NCBI GenBank assembly: GCA_902788205.1 | Contig: CADAJJ010000009.1 | Span: 1 to 64,000, forward strand | Reading direction: 5' to 3' | DNA length: 64,000 nucleotides | Source of the DNA: RUG023 sp900315435 | GTDB taxonomy: Bacteria > Spirochaetota > Spirochaetia > Sphaerochaetales > Sphaerochaetaceae | Part shown: in pieces, positions 8,752 to 16,444 of the stretch | Layout of the letters: every line of letters starts with the position of its first letter | How positions within the stretch are numbered: the first letter of the stretch is position 1 | The notes under the pieces: generated by a model | What the model was told of the DNA's origin: nothing | Databases searched by the model: none | What the model saw: the letters and a program-made list of their open reading frames with translations, nothing else | Program-made: the position numbers and the translations under genes

Positions 8752-9618
8752 TCACGCCTTTCCGAGGCAACCAAACAGGGTCATTTTCTTGATACACATC
8801 GCCTTGGTGGCATCAAGCCCCCCCGCAAGCAACGCTCTCGGAGCGAATCCTTTGCTGGTAAGGTCCCTGCCTTCCTCGATGTACTTCCTCACGGCCTCGG
8901 TAAAGGCCATCTGGCACTCTGTGTTGACATTGATCTTGCCCACCCCCAGGCTGATTGCCTTACGGATCTGGTCATCCGGGATACAGGACCCTCCATGCAG
9001 AACCAGCGGCATGTCTCCCGTCCTCCGCTTGATCTCCCCAAGCAACGAGAAGTTCAGGCCTTTCCAGTCAGCAGGATATTTTCCGTGGATGTTACCGATG
9101 CCGGCAGCCAAAAAATCAATACCCAAAGAAGCCATCTGCTCGCACTGAGCCGGGTCGGCACATTCCCCCATGCTGATCTTGCCGTCCTCCTCGCCACCGA
9201 TGCCACCGACTTCCGCTTCGACAGAAATGCCCTTGGCATGTGCCAGCCTGACCACCTCTTTGGTCTTCGCAATATTCTCTTCTATCGGGTAAGAGGATCC
9301 GTCAAACATGACCGAACTGAACCCTTGCTCGATTGCGGCTAACGCCTCCTCATATTTGCCATGGTCCACATGCAACGCTACCGGAACGTTGATGTCCAGG
9401 TAATGCATGAAATCCTGCACCATGTCGGTGATTGTCCGGTACCCACCCATGTATTTGGCCGTCCCTCCAGAAACTCCGAGAATGATAGGTGTGTGGGTTT
9501 CCTGGGCCGCCAGCAGGAAAGCCCGCACGCTCTCCATATTGTTCAAATTGAAATGACCTACCGCATAGCGGCCCCGTTCCGCTTCCTGGAGCATCTCTTT
9601 CGCCGATACCAGATACAT
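8752..9618 (-). CDS. Class II ketose-bisphosphate aldolase
   Basis: A 288-residue zinc-dependent aldolase of the Fba/GatY/KbaY family. Zinc ligands and active-site parts are visible: VALHVDHG near residue 80, VEAEVGG near 132, GIGNIHGKYP near 175 and PLVLHGGS near 205, followed by the phosphate-binding GVGKINVNTE near 227. It releases dihydroxyacetone phosphate from a phosphorylated ketose. Length is normal. GAGGAG precedes the ATG by 10 nt. It is the first gene of the operon, directly behind the DeoR-type operator region, so its product probably sets the pathway entry: kinase product in, triose phosphate and an aldehyde out, the latter possibly handled by the transketolase. Confidence 0.87.
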   Translation of the reverse strand: MYLVSAKEMLQEAERGRYAVGHFNLNNMESVRAFLLAAQETHTPIILGVSGGTAKYMGGYRTITDMVQDFMHYLDINVPVALHVDHGKYEEALAAIEQGFSSVMFDGSSYPIEENIAKTKEVVRLAHAKGISVEAEVGGIGGEEDGKISMGECADPAQCEQMASLGIDFLAAGIGNIHGKYPADWKGLNFSLLGEIKRRTGDMPLVLHGGSCIPDDQIRKAISLGVGKINVNTECQMAFTEAVRKYIEEGRDLTSKGFAPRALLAGGLDATKAMCIKKMTLFGCLGKA

Positions 9619-9688
9619 GTTCGTATTTCTCCTCTTGTGGTCAGGGTACGGGCAGTTTCAGGATTTGTAAAGGAAAATTTTATCAATT

Positions 9689-9733
9689 TTATGCTCATTT
9701 AATGTATAAAATTTCCAATATTATGCTCATTTA
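9689..9733. promoter_or_regulatory. Direct-repeat operator between aldolase operon and deoR-type gene
   Basis: The 13-mer TTATGCTCATTTA occurs perfectly at 9689-9701 and 9721-9733, a 32-bp spacing or three helical turns, in an AT-rich block between divergent genes. DeoR-family repressors often bind such direct repeats. The adjacent regulator is the likely ligand, which is inference. Confidence 0.55.
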
Positions 9734-9766
9734 TTCGGTTTATACCCGTTTTCTGCCCATTTCCCA

Positions 9767-9795
9767 TTGACCCTAATGTCAACTTCTTCCATACT
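9767..9795 (+). promoter_or_regulatory. Promoter of the deoR-type gene, leaderless
   Basis: TTGACC at 9767-9772, a 17-bp spacer and CATACT at 9790-9795. The start codon follows after only 6 nt, so transcription should begin at or next to the A of the ATG. No ribosome-binding site is present between them. Confidence 0.55.
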
Positions 9796-9801
9796 GCAGA
9801 C

Positions 9802-10584
9802 ATGGCCCAACGAACTGTAATCGAAGAACGGAGGAAAAAGATCGCCACCTTCGTCAGCCAACAGGAAAAGGTGGACATTCACACCCTCGCCAAACTCACC
9901 AACGCAACCGAATACACCATTCGTCGGGATCTTGCCTTTCTCGAGCAGGAAAACCTCATCACCAGGACTCATGGAGGGGCAAAACGGACGGAAAACCAGA
10001 AACTCGTCTGGCAAATCACTTCGGTAACTGAACGGCTTCAGAAGAATCGCGAGCAAAAGACGCGAATAGCCCAGTTTGCCGCATCACTGGTCGATGATAA
10101 TGATTCCATCATGATTGACGGTGGCAGCACCACCCAGCTTATGGCTTACAATCTGAAGGAAAAAAGGGATCTTCTCGCTGTCACGAACTCTCCAGATATT
10201 GCAAAAATCTTGCTCGATACAGACGATGCAAAAGTGGTGCAACTAGGTGGCGAAATGCAACGAAACACTTTTACGGTCTCAGGGCCCGAGGCGGAAGAAC
10301 ACCTTGCACACTTCTTTGTAGACAAAAGCATCATCGGTGTTTCCGGTGCCGACCTCGACCATGGTTGTTATGCAGCCATTCCAAGCGAAGCAAGCCTGAA
10401 AAGACTGATGCTCAGACAATCACGGGAACGCATTGTCCTGATGGACAGCTCAAAATTTGGAAGAAAAGCTTTTTCGCTCGCGTTCCCCTTCAACATGGTG
10501 GACATCCTAGTCACTGACACGGAAGCTCCTTCCGACCTCATCATCAAACTTAAGGAAATGAACGTGAAGGTCTACACAGTCTAA
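9802..10584 (+). CDS. DeoR/GlpR-family transcriptional regulator
   Basis: A 260-residue repressor. The N-terminal winged helix covers residues 1-60 with the family signature LAKLTNATEYTIRRDLAFLE; the C-terminal sensor domain contains IMIDGGSTTQLMAYNL, VQLGGEMQR and MDSSKFGRKAF, where sugar phosphates bind in DeoR proteins. It is divergent from the aldolase/transketolase/ABC operon and separated from it by a repeated operator, so it most likely represses that operon until a phosphorylated intermediate accumulates. The ATG lacks an upstream ribosome site; the promoter places it at the 5-prime end of the transcript. Confidence 0.88.
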   Translation: MAQRTVIEERRKKIATFVSQQEKVDIHTLAKLTNATEYTIRRDLAFLEQENLITRTHGGAKRTENQKLVWQITSVTERLQKNREQKTRIAQFAASLVDDNDSIMIDGGSTTQLMAYNLKEKRDLLAVTNSPDIAKILLDTDDAKVVQLGGEMQRNTFTVSGPEAEEHLAHFFVDKSIIGVSGADLDHGCYAAIPSEASLKRLMLRQSRERIVLMDSSKFGRKAFSLAFPFNMVDILVTDTEAPSDLIIKLKEMNVKVYTV

Positions 10585-10771
10585 ACTCCATATCGAGACG
10601 TATCCGTTTCCCGTCCTGCTTGTATCCCCAGGCAGGAGGAAGCATCCGCGTTCGGGAACTGTGCGTACGTGCATCGTCACAAAACCCAATCCATTTTATT
10701 TGTGCTTCAACACAATTGTTTTTCCTGTTTTCTCCATTAGACTTAGAGACAAGCACAGGGAAGGTTCGCAG

Positions 10772-11596
10772 ATGGTTACGTGTACATGGCTCGTCGAAAA
10801 CGGACAATCGGAGTTGCTTTCCACGCATATCGTGCATGGCTTATCCTGTTTCATCCACAGTGAGGAAGGAGCCTTGCTTTTCGACTGCGGTCCTGACGCG
10901 ACGCTTCTGTACAACGCGCCGCTGATGGGAATCGACCTTTGTACGGTCAGGACCGTCGTACTCAGCCACAGCCACTATGACCATGCCGGCGGCTTCCCTT
11001 TCCTTGTCGGGAAGGCGCCAGTCCAAAGGCTCTATACGGGTCCTCATTTCTTTGAACCCAAATATGCGAAAAACGGCGAAGTGCTCACCTATCTTGGCTG
11101 TGGTTTCGATACAGCCTTCCTTCGAAAAAAGGATATCCTCGTGGAGGAGGTCCCGCTTCGGGTGGAGATCGCCAAAGGACTCTGGGTAGTCGGAGGGTTC
11201 CAGTCATCCCATCCCTACGAGCAGATCCCCTCCCGCTTTGTCAAACAAACGGGAAAAGGAATCGTCCCCGACCGGTTCGAGGACGAGGTGTGCCTGGTCG
11301 TCGACCACAAAGACTCGCTCAGCATGCTGGTAGGCTGCTCCCATGTCGGAGTGGCGAGCATGGTAGCCCGGGTCGAGCAGCTTTTTGGCAGCCCGGTGAC
11401 CAAGCTGTATGGGGGTTTCCACCTCGGCTCCTCCGACGACAAGACGATTGCCTCCACCTTGTCTGAACTAGCCTCCTGCCAGGTGCAGACGCTCGGCATG
11501 TGCCACTGTTCAGGTTCCCATGCAGTCGACATGGCCTGTAACGGACATCAATTTGCCATCAGCGTCGTCCATACCGGAGACACGGTGGTCCTATGA
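10772..11596 (+). CDS. Metallo-beta-lactamase-fold hydrolase (COG1237-like)
   Basis: About 274 residues. Metal motif SHSHYDHAGG near residue 73, a second cluster GCSHVGVASMV near 190, GGFHL near 220 and a terminal CHCSGSH/HTGD region match the MBL group that includes dihydropterin-related enzymes. The ATG at 10772 is chosen because the open frame upstream has low-complexity sequence and the family starts at this TWLVEN region; no strong ribosome site distinguishes it. Its stop overlaps the start of the CdaR-type regulator (ATGA), so it belongs to the regulator and GntP operon. A lactonase role for sugar lactones would suit the context, but this is a guess. Confidence 0.72.
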   Translation: MVTCTWLVENGQSELLSTHIVHGLSCFIHSEEGALLFDCGPDATLLYNAPLMGIDLCTVRTVVLSHSHYDHAGGFPFLVGKAPVQRLYTGPHFFEPKYAKNGEVLTYLGCGFDTAFLRKKDILVEEVPLRVEIAKGLWVVGGFQSSHPYEQIPSRFVKQTGKGIVPDRFEDEVCLVVDHKDSLSMLVGCSHVGVASMVARVEQLFGSPVTKLYGGFHLGSSDDKTIASTLSELASCQVQTLGMCHCSGSHAVDMACNGHQFAISVVHTGDTVVL

Positions 11597-12687
11597 GAAG
11601 CGAACTCTCCCGCATCGCCCAAGACATCGTGGATGCCACCAGCATCTTCGTCCGCACACGCACGATCAACATCATGGATACCGAGGGCATCATCATCGCC
11701 TCCTCCGACCACAGCAGGATCGGAACCTGGCATGCGGGAGCCGCCGAAGCCATCAAAACCGGCAAAACCGTCGAAATCAAGCCGGAAGAAGTCTCCCGCT
11801 ATGCAGGAGCCAAACAGGGAATCAACTCACCGGTCGTCCAGGACGGAGCCATTGTCGGGGTAGTCGGCATCTACGGCGTCCCGGACGAGGTACGGGACAC
11901 CGCAGCCCTGCTGTCCGTCTGTGTCGGTCTGTATTTGAAACAGGCGGATCGGACAGAACGGAAAGGCCAGCGAAGGGAAAACCGGAGAATCCTGTACGAA
12001 TTGCTCCTCTCCGGCGGCGAGGCCTCCCGCATCAATCAGCTCTGGTCGATGCTGGGCAAGGAACTTCACTTCCCCTACACGCCCATTTTGATCGTCATGG
12101 CCGACCTCTCCGACCGGGACGCCGACAGCTTCAGCCACCGTCTCGCCGACCATCACCTGATGGACTCCAGACTCGACCTTGTCGTCGAATGCACCGATGG
12201 CTATCTGCTTCTGCAACAGAAAGCTTCTTCGTCCATTCAGCAACTTGTCAGCCTGCCTGGAGTATCCAAGGTCATCAAAGGCAGGCCGGTGGATTCGCAC
12301 GGTATGGCAGAGACCGCCGTCAGGGAGATACAGATGCTTGCCACGGCAAGCCCGAACCGGACTGCCGACATGGAAAACCCTGACGACCTCTACCTGCTCA
12401 ACTTTCTTCCTGACGGGGCGCCCGTTGTCTCCCAGGCAGCCCAGCGGTATGCCTCGCGATTGGAGACGATGGCGGGAGCATGGGTTCCGGAGACCGTGCA
12501 AGCCTACCTGCAGGACGATGGCAACCAGCAGGCGCTGACGAAGCACCTGGGAATCCATAAGAACACCAGTCTCTACCGGATGCACCGGATCTGGAAGGAG
12601 CTGGGACTGGAAGACGCGCGGATGGAGAGCCGGATGTTCTTCCTACGCTACGCCTGGTACCTGCATAACGCTCATGCTCCGGCATGA
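11593..12687 (+). CDS. CdaR-family sugar-diacid regulator
   Basis: A 364-residue regulator. The N-terminal sugar-diacid recognition domain is clear: IAQDIVDATSIFVRTRTINIM, then GIIIASSDHSRIGTWHAGAAEAI and INSPVVQDGAIVGVVGIYG in the first 110 residues. The C-terminal PucR-type helix-turn-helix ends with TKHLGIHKNTSLYRMHRIWK near residue 325. CdaR proteins activate glucarate, galactarate and glycerate genes in response to the acid. It overlaps the MBL gene by 4 bp and is followed by a GntP permease 49 bp later, so regulation of that transporter is the obvious role. Confidence 0.88.
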   Translation: MRSELSRIAQDIVDATSIFVRTRTINIMDTEGIIIASSDHSRIGTWHAGAAEAIKTGKTVEIKPEEVSRYAGAKQGINSPVVQDGAIVGVVGIYGVPDEVRDTAALLSVCVGLYLKQADRTERKGQRRENRRILYELLLSGGEASRINQLWSMLGKELHFPYTPILIVMADLSDRDADSFSHRLADHHLMDSRLDLVVECTDGYLLLQQKASSSIQQLVSLPGVSKVIKGRPVDSHGMAETAVREIQMLATASPNRTADMENPDDLYLLNFLPDGAPVVSQAAQRYASRLETMAGAWVPETVQAYLQDDGNQQALTKHLGIHKNTSLYRMHRIWKELGLEDARMESRMFFLRYAWYLHNAHAPA

Positions 12688-12688
12688 G
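12671..12688 (+). promoter_or_regulatory. Hairpin across the cdaR stop codon
   Basis: CTCATGC-TCCG-GCATGAG forms a 7-bp perfect stem with a 4-nt loop that includes the cdaR-like stop codon. There is no U-run, so it is not a strong terminator; it may tune readthrough or mRNA stability between the regulator and gntP. Confidence 0.35.
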
Positions 12689-12736
12689 CAGAGATAGAGA
12701 AGGGATAGACAGTTAGAACAAAAAGGAGGTTCTTGT

Positions 12737-14080
12737 ATGTCTGGCTTGTACATGTTTACCGTCATCATCCTGGCGGTCGTGCTGATGATCGTCGCCATCA
12801 GCAAATGGAAGATCAACCCGTTCATCACGATGATCATCATCGCGGTTCTGGTCGGTCTTGCCTGTGGAATGGACACGGAAACCGTCATCAACAAGGTGAA
12901 GGGCGGATTCGGAAGCATTCTCGCCTCCATCGGTATCGTCATCCTCTGCGGCACCATCATCGGCACCATCCTGGAGAAGACCGGAGCGGCGCTGACCATG
13001 GCCAACACGATTCTCAAGGCGGTCGGCAAAAAGCGTGCCGTACTGACCATGGCGATTACTGGCTACATCACCGGCATTCCGGTCTTCTGCGACAGCGGTT
13101 TCGTCATCCTCTCCCCCATCAGCCGCTCGCTGGCAGCCCAAAGCGGAACCTCGCTCGCCGTCATGGCGACCGCGCTTTCCGCCGGCCTGTATGCGACCCA
13201 CTGTCTTGTCCCGCCCACTCCCGGCCCGATCGCCATGGCAGGAACTTTGGGCGCCGACCTCGGCCTGACAATCGGTATCGGACTCATCATCTCCATCCCC
13301 GCCACATTGGCCGGCCTGTGGTATGCAAAGCATATTTCCAGCAAGATCGACATTCCTGCTAATCCTGAATACACCGTGGAGGAACTGACGGAAAAATACG
13401 GGAAGCTTCCGGGAGCGCTGCACTCGTTCAGCCCGATCCTGCTTCCCATCATCCTGATCGCGTTGAAGTCGGTCAGCGACTTTCCTTCCCACCCGTTTGG
13501 AGACGGTGGCCTGCATGCGTTCTGTTCCTTCATCGGCAACCCCGTCATCGCCCTGATGCTGGGGGTCGGGCTGGCCGTCACGCTGGTGCCCGCCACCAGC
13601 AAGGGACAGGTTCCCGACTGGGTGGGCGAAGGGATCCTGAACTCCGCCTCGATTCTCGCCATCACCGGTGCCGGCGGCTCTTTCGGGGAAATCCTGAAAT
13701 CGCTGCCAATCGCCGACGTGCTCCAGAACTCGCTGCTCTCGCTGAACATCGGCGTCCTGATTCCCTTCATCATCGCCGCGTTGCTGAAGACCGCCATGGG
13801 CGCCTCCACCGTCGCCATGATCGTGACCAGCGCCATGGTCGCCCCGATGTTGGAAGTGATGGGCATGACCAGCCCGATCGCCAGGGTGCTCGTCATCATG
13901 GCCATCGGCGCCGGTTCCATGACCGTCAGCCACGCCAACGACTCCTACTTCTGGGTCGTCTCCCAGTTCTCCGACATGAAGACCGAACAGGCATACAAGT
14001 GCCAGACCGGTGTGACCGGAGTGATGGGCGTCGTCACCATCCTTGTCGTGTTCATCCTCTCCCTGTTCGTCAGAGGGTAA
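12737..14080 (+). CDS. GntP-family gluconate/glycerate-type permease
   Basis: A 447-residue integral membrane protein with about twelve hydrophobic segments. Family hallmarks include LEKTGAALTMANTI near 75, GIPVFCDSGFVIL near 113, CLVPPTPGPIAMA near 155, AMGASTVAMI near 355 and SHANDSYFW near 398. GntP carriers bring in gluconate, glycerate or related sugar acids with protons. AAAGGAGG lies 8 nt before the ATG, and this site is complementary to the putative small RNA at 43.5 kb. It is downstream of a CdaR regulator, which favours glycerate or an aldaric-acid-related substrate. Confidence 0.9.
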   Translation: MSGLYMFTVIILAVVLMIVAISKWKINPFITMIIIAVLVGLACGMDTETVINKVKGGFGSILASIGIVILCGTIIGTILEKTGAALTMANTILKAVGKKRAVLTMAITGYITGIPVFCDSGFVILSPISRSLAAQSGTSLAVMATALSAGLYATHCLVPPTPGPIAMAGTLGADLGLTIGIGLIISIPATLAGLWYAKHISSKIDIPANPEYTVEELTEKYGKLPGALHSFSPILLPIILIALKSVSDFPSHPFGDGGLHAFCSFIGNPVIALMLGVGLAVTLVPATSKGQVPDWVGEGILNSASILAITGAGGSFGEILKSLPIADVLQNSLLSLNIGVLIPFIIAALLKTAMGASTVAMIVTSAMVAPMLEVMGMTSPIARVLVIMAIGAGSMTVSHANDSYFWVVSQFSDMKTEQAYKCQTGVTGVMGVVTILVVFILSLFVRG

Positions 14081-14103
14081 CCACCCAAGGGAGGACACAT
14101 ATC

Positions 14104-14131
14104 GCACGCTCTGCCTGACGGCGGAGCGTGC
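14104..14131. terminator. Hairpin between convergent gntP and MATE genes
   Basis: GCACGCTCTGCC and GGCGGAGCGTGC pair over 12 bp with one wobble around a 4-nt loop, in the short gap between convergent stop codons. There is no U-run on either strand, so it may be a weak bidirectional terminator. Confidence 0.5.
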
Positions 14132-14137
14132 TTCACA

Positions 14138-15493
14138 TCACTGGATTCGCTTGAGGATTTTCGGGAATCGATAGGCGAAAATCAGCGAGCAAAGGACGGC
14201 GCACAGTCCATCCGCTATCGCCTCCCCCATGAAGACGCCTTTCGGCCCCAACAACCGGGAAAGCAAGATGACCAGAGGAATCAGCAGGATTACTTTTCGC
14301 AGCAATGCGATAAAGAGGGAAATACCTGCCTGCCCAAGCGCCACAAAGGTCTGCTGGCAGGCTCTCTGCAAACCGAAAATCAAGAAGCCGGAAAGAAAGA
14401 GCGGCATCCATTTCCCTACGGTGGCGACCAGCTCAGGATCGCTGGTGAAAACCCGGGCAACGGATTCCGGAGCGAGAACCATCACTCCGGTCAGGACGCA
14501 GGTGAAGGAGCACATGACGCAGAGCACCACCCGAAATGCGTCCCGCACCCTGCCGGCATTCCTGTGCCCGTAGTTGTAGCTGATCACCGGGTTGGCTCCT
14601 TGGGAGAAGCCGGCCAAAGGAATCGAAGTGAACTGCATGGCACTTTGCATGATCGCCAACGCACTGACATAGATATCCCCGTAGCGTACCAGCTCCCGGT
14701 TGAGGACGAAACCCACCAGACTCTCGGTACAGGCCATGACGAACGGGGAAATCCCCAGGGAAAAGATCCGCCAGACCAAGGCACCGTCGAAACGCATCCG
14801 GCTCGGAAGCAGACGCAGGCTGGCCTTCGGGCTGGCCAGCAGAACCAGAATCAGAGCCGCACTGGCAGCCTGGCTGGACACAGTCGCGATCGCCGCACCC
14901 CGTACACCCAGCCCGAAGCCAAACAGGAAAAGGGGATCGAGGAGGATGTTCAGGATGGCGCCGAGGACGACGGAGAGCATGGCGGCTTTGGGTTTGCCCT
15001 GAACGTTGAGAAACGGATTGAGGGCCACCGTCACCATGACAAACGGCGTACCAAGCAGGTAGCAGGAAAAGTACTCCTCCGCGAAGGGAAGCGTCTCTTC
15101 CGACGCCCCGCAAAGACAAAGCAGGGATTGCAGGTTCGTGCCGATTCCCGCAACCAGCACTACCGAAAAGAAAGCCAGCATCGCGCTACCGGTTCCCAGA
15201 ATCCTCTCCGCCTTCTCCTTTTGTCCCGCGCCCATGGCAATCGAGGCAAGAGGCGCTCCCCCGCCTCCGACAATCATGGGGAAAGCGGAGACCAAGGTGA
15301 CCAGCGTCGTGCAGATGCCGACTCCCGCGAGGGCACGGGAGCCGATTCCGGGAATATGGCCGATATACATTCGGTCGACGATACTGTACAGCAGGTTGAC
15401 CAGCTGGGCCACCACGGCAGGAAACGCCATCCCAAGGATCAAAGGCAGGACGGGTTCGGTCAAAAAACGTCTATCCAGGGAATCTTGAGGCAT
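14138..15493 (-). CDS. MATE-family efflux transporter (first)
   Basis: About 451 residues with twelve hydrophobic segments. MATE features are FPAVVAQLVNLLYSIVDRMY and GVGICTTLVTLVSAFPMIVG in the first 90 residues and SYNYGHRNAGRVRDAF near 305. It is expected to export cationic organic compounds using sodium or protons. The ATG at 15493 is used because TATAAT lies exactly 6 nt upstream, which makes a longer in-frame start to 15613 impossible to transcribe from that promoter; the longer form would also run into the divergent neighbour. Confidence 0.87.
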   Translation of the reverse strand: MPQDSLDRRFLTEPVLPLILGMAFPAVVAQLVNLLYSIVDRMYIGHIPGIGSRALAGVGICTTLVTLVSAFPMIVGGGGAPLASIAMGAGQKEKAERILGTGSAMLAFFSVVLVAGIGTNLQSLLCLCGASEETLPFAEEYFSCYLLGTPFVMVTVALNPFLNVQGKPKAAMLSVVLGAILNILLDPLFLFGFGLGVRGAAIATVSSQAASAALILVLLASPKASLRLLPSRMRFDGALVWRIFSLGISPFVMACTESLVGFVLNRELVRYGDIYVSALAIMQSAMQFTSIPLAGFSQGANPVISYNYGHRNAGRVRDAFRVVLCVMCSFTCVLTGVMVLAPESVARVFTSDPELVATVGKWMPLFLSGFLIFGLQRACQQTFVALGQAGISLFIALLRKVILLIPLVILLSRLLGPKGVFMGEAIADGLCAVLCSLIFAYRFPKILKRIQ

Positions 15494-15499
15494 GGCATG

Positions 15500-15505
15500 A
15501 TTATA
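15500..15505 (-). promoter_or_regulatory. -10 element giving a leaderless MATE mRNA
   Basis: A consensus TATAAT on the minus strand is followed by CATGCC and the ATG. Transcription should start at the initiation codon. No convincing -35 element was found. Confidence 0.5.
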
Positions 15506-15572
15506 GGACCAAGCGGATTTCTTTGTCTCCTCATGATTGGAGAAAAGCGATATAGTAGGTGCAGGTGATGCC

Positions 15573-16127
15573 ATGAGGAATCTGCTGTCAAACAAACAAT
15601 CCGCCGCCATCAATCTGTTCGAAGCCTTCCAGGAAGCGCTGGGAGACCTGCACGAGCGGGACTCCTATCTTTTTTCCAAACCGAAAACCAAAGGTGCCAT
15701 CAGCCACAAGCTGGCCATGTACATGGAAGCGCATCTGCGAGCCAAGCAACTCTCCTACGAGGGCTTCTCGTTCGACGTGATGCTGAACCACACCGACATC
15801 CTGCTCCACGACCGGGCCGGAAAGGTGCTTGTCTCCATCATGGTCTTCCATGACTACATACCTAAGGGCGAAATCGAGCTTTTGAAGCGGACCATGGTCG
15901 AGGGAGCGGTACTGACATTGGCTGTCGCCTTTCTCTCAGGAAAAGACTACCTGCTGATCTACCGGGTCGGCAAAGAGACGATCGACTACTACCACTACAA
16001 CTTGGCGGAGAATCTTTCCAGCCTGAAGATGTCGAAGAACCGGATGGAACGGTATGACAAGGAGCAGCTATCCCTGCTCAAGACTCCGCGGAAGCGACGG
16101 ATACAGAAAACTCCCTCCACCACCTAA
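15573..16127 (+). CDS. Hypothetical protein
   Basis: A 184-residue protein that I do not recognise. It has no signal peptide or membrane segment, is mixed alpha/beta in appearance and ends with a basic tail (KTPRKRRIQKTP). The motif VMLNHTDILLHDRAGKVLVSI may be a restriction-endonuclease-like or YcgN-like core, but this is not a firm match. The start is ATG 15573, with GCAGGTG upstream and TATAGT at 15550-15555 as a likely -10. It is divergent from the MATE gene and followed by a good terminator, so it forms a single-gene unit. Confidence 0.7.
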   Translation: MRNLLSNKQSAAINLFEAFQEALGDLHERDSYLFSKPKTKGAISHKLAMYMEAHLRAKQLSYEGFSFDVMLNHTDILLHDRAGKVLVSIMVFHDYIPKGEIELLKRTMVEGAVLTLAVAFLSGKDYLLIYRVGKETIDYYHYNLAENLSSLKMSKNRMERYDKEQLSLLKTPRKRRIQKTPSTT

Positions 16128-16195
16128 CCTACTATCTTTCATCGCTTGCGGTGGCCAGCAAGGCCGAGAAGAGGTCGGTTTTGTCTCCACAGGAC

Positions 16196-16226
16196 GGCAC
16201 CTTTTCCGAGGTGCCTCGTTTCTTTC
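16196..16226 (+). terminator. Intrinsic terminator after the hypothetical gene
   Basis: GGCACCT and AGGTGCC (16196-16202 and 16209-16215) form a 7-bp stem with a 6-nt loop, followed by the T-rich TCGTTTCTTTCTT. Confidence 0.75.
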
Positions 16227-16287
16227 TTGCATTTTTCGCTGAATAGGCTGACTCTTTTCCCTGTTTATACATACAATACAGTTTTCT

Positions 16288-16310
16288 GCATAAAAATTAA
16301 TTTTTTATGC
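16288..16310. promoter_or_regulatory. Perfect AT-rich palindrome upstream of cstA
   Basis: GCATAAAAA and TTTTTATGC form a 9-bp inverted repeat around 5 nt. It lies 20 bp upstream of the -35 of the cstA promoter, a place suited to an activator or repressor. The half site resembles the TTATGC core of the repeat at 9.7 kb. Confidence 0.4.
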
Positions 16311-16329
16311 TAAAAGTTTCGTTTTTCGA

Positions 16330-16359
16330 TTGACACACACTATTTGTTTTCTCTATATT
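16330..16359 (+). promoter_or_regulatory. cstA promoter
   Basis: A perfect TTGACA at 16330-16335, an 18-bp spacer and TATATT at 16354-16359. Transcription would start near 16366, giving a leader of about 80 nt before the start codon. Confidence 0.65.
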
Positions 16360-16444
16360 TGCTCGCATTACGCTACAGGCAGTTGTTTTGATGGGGAAAG
16401 AAAAACAGGCCTGGGCAGATTGTTCCGCATACAGGAGGCAAGTT

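Noticed and set aside
12713..14107. 464-residue minus-strand open frame over gntP
   Set aside because: Very rich in Asp, Gly and His with no domain, no ribosome site; it is the antisense shadow of a clear GntP permease.
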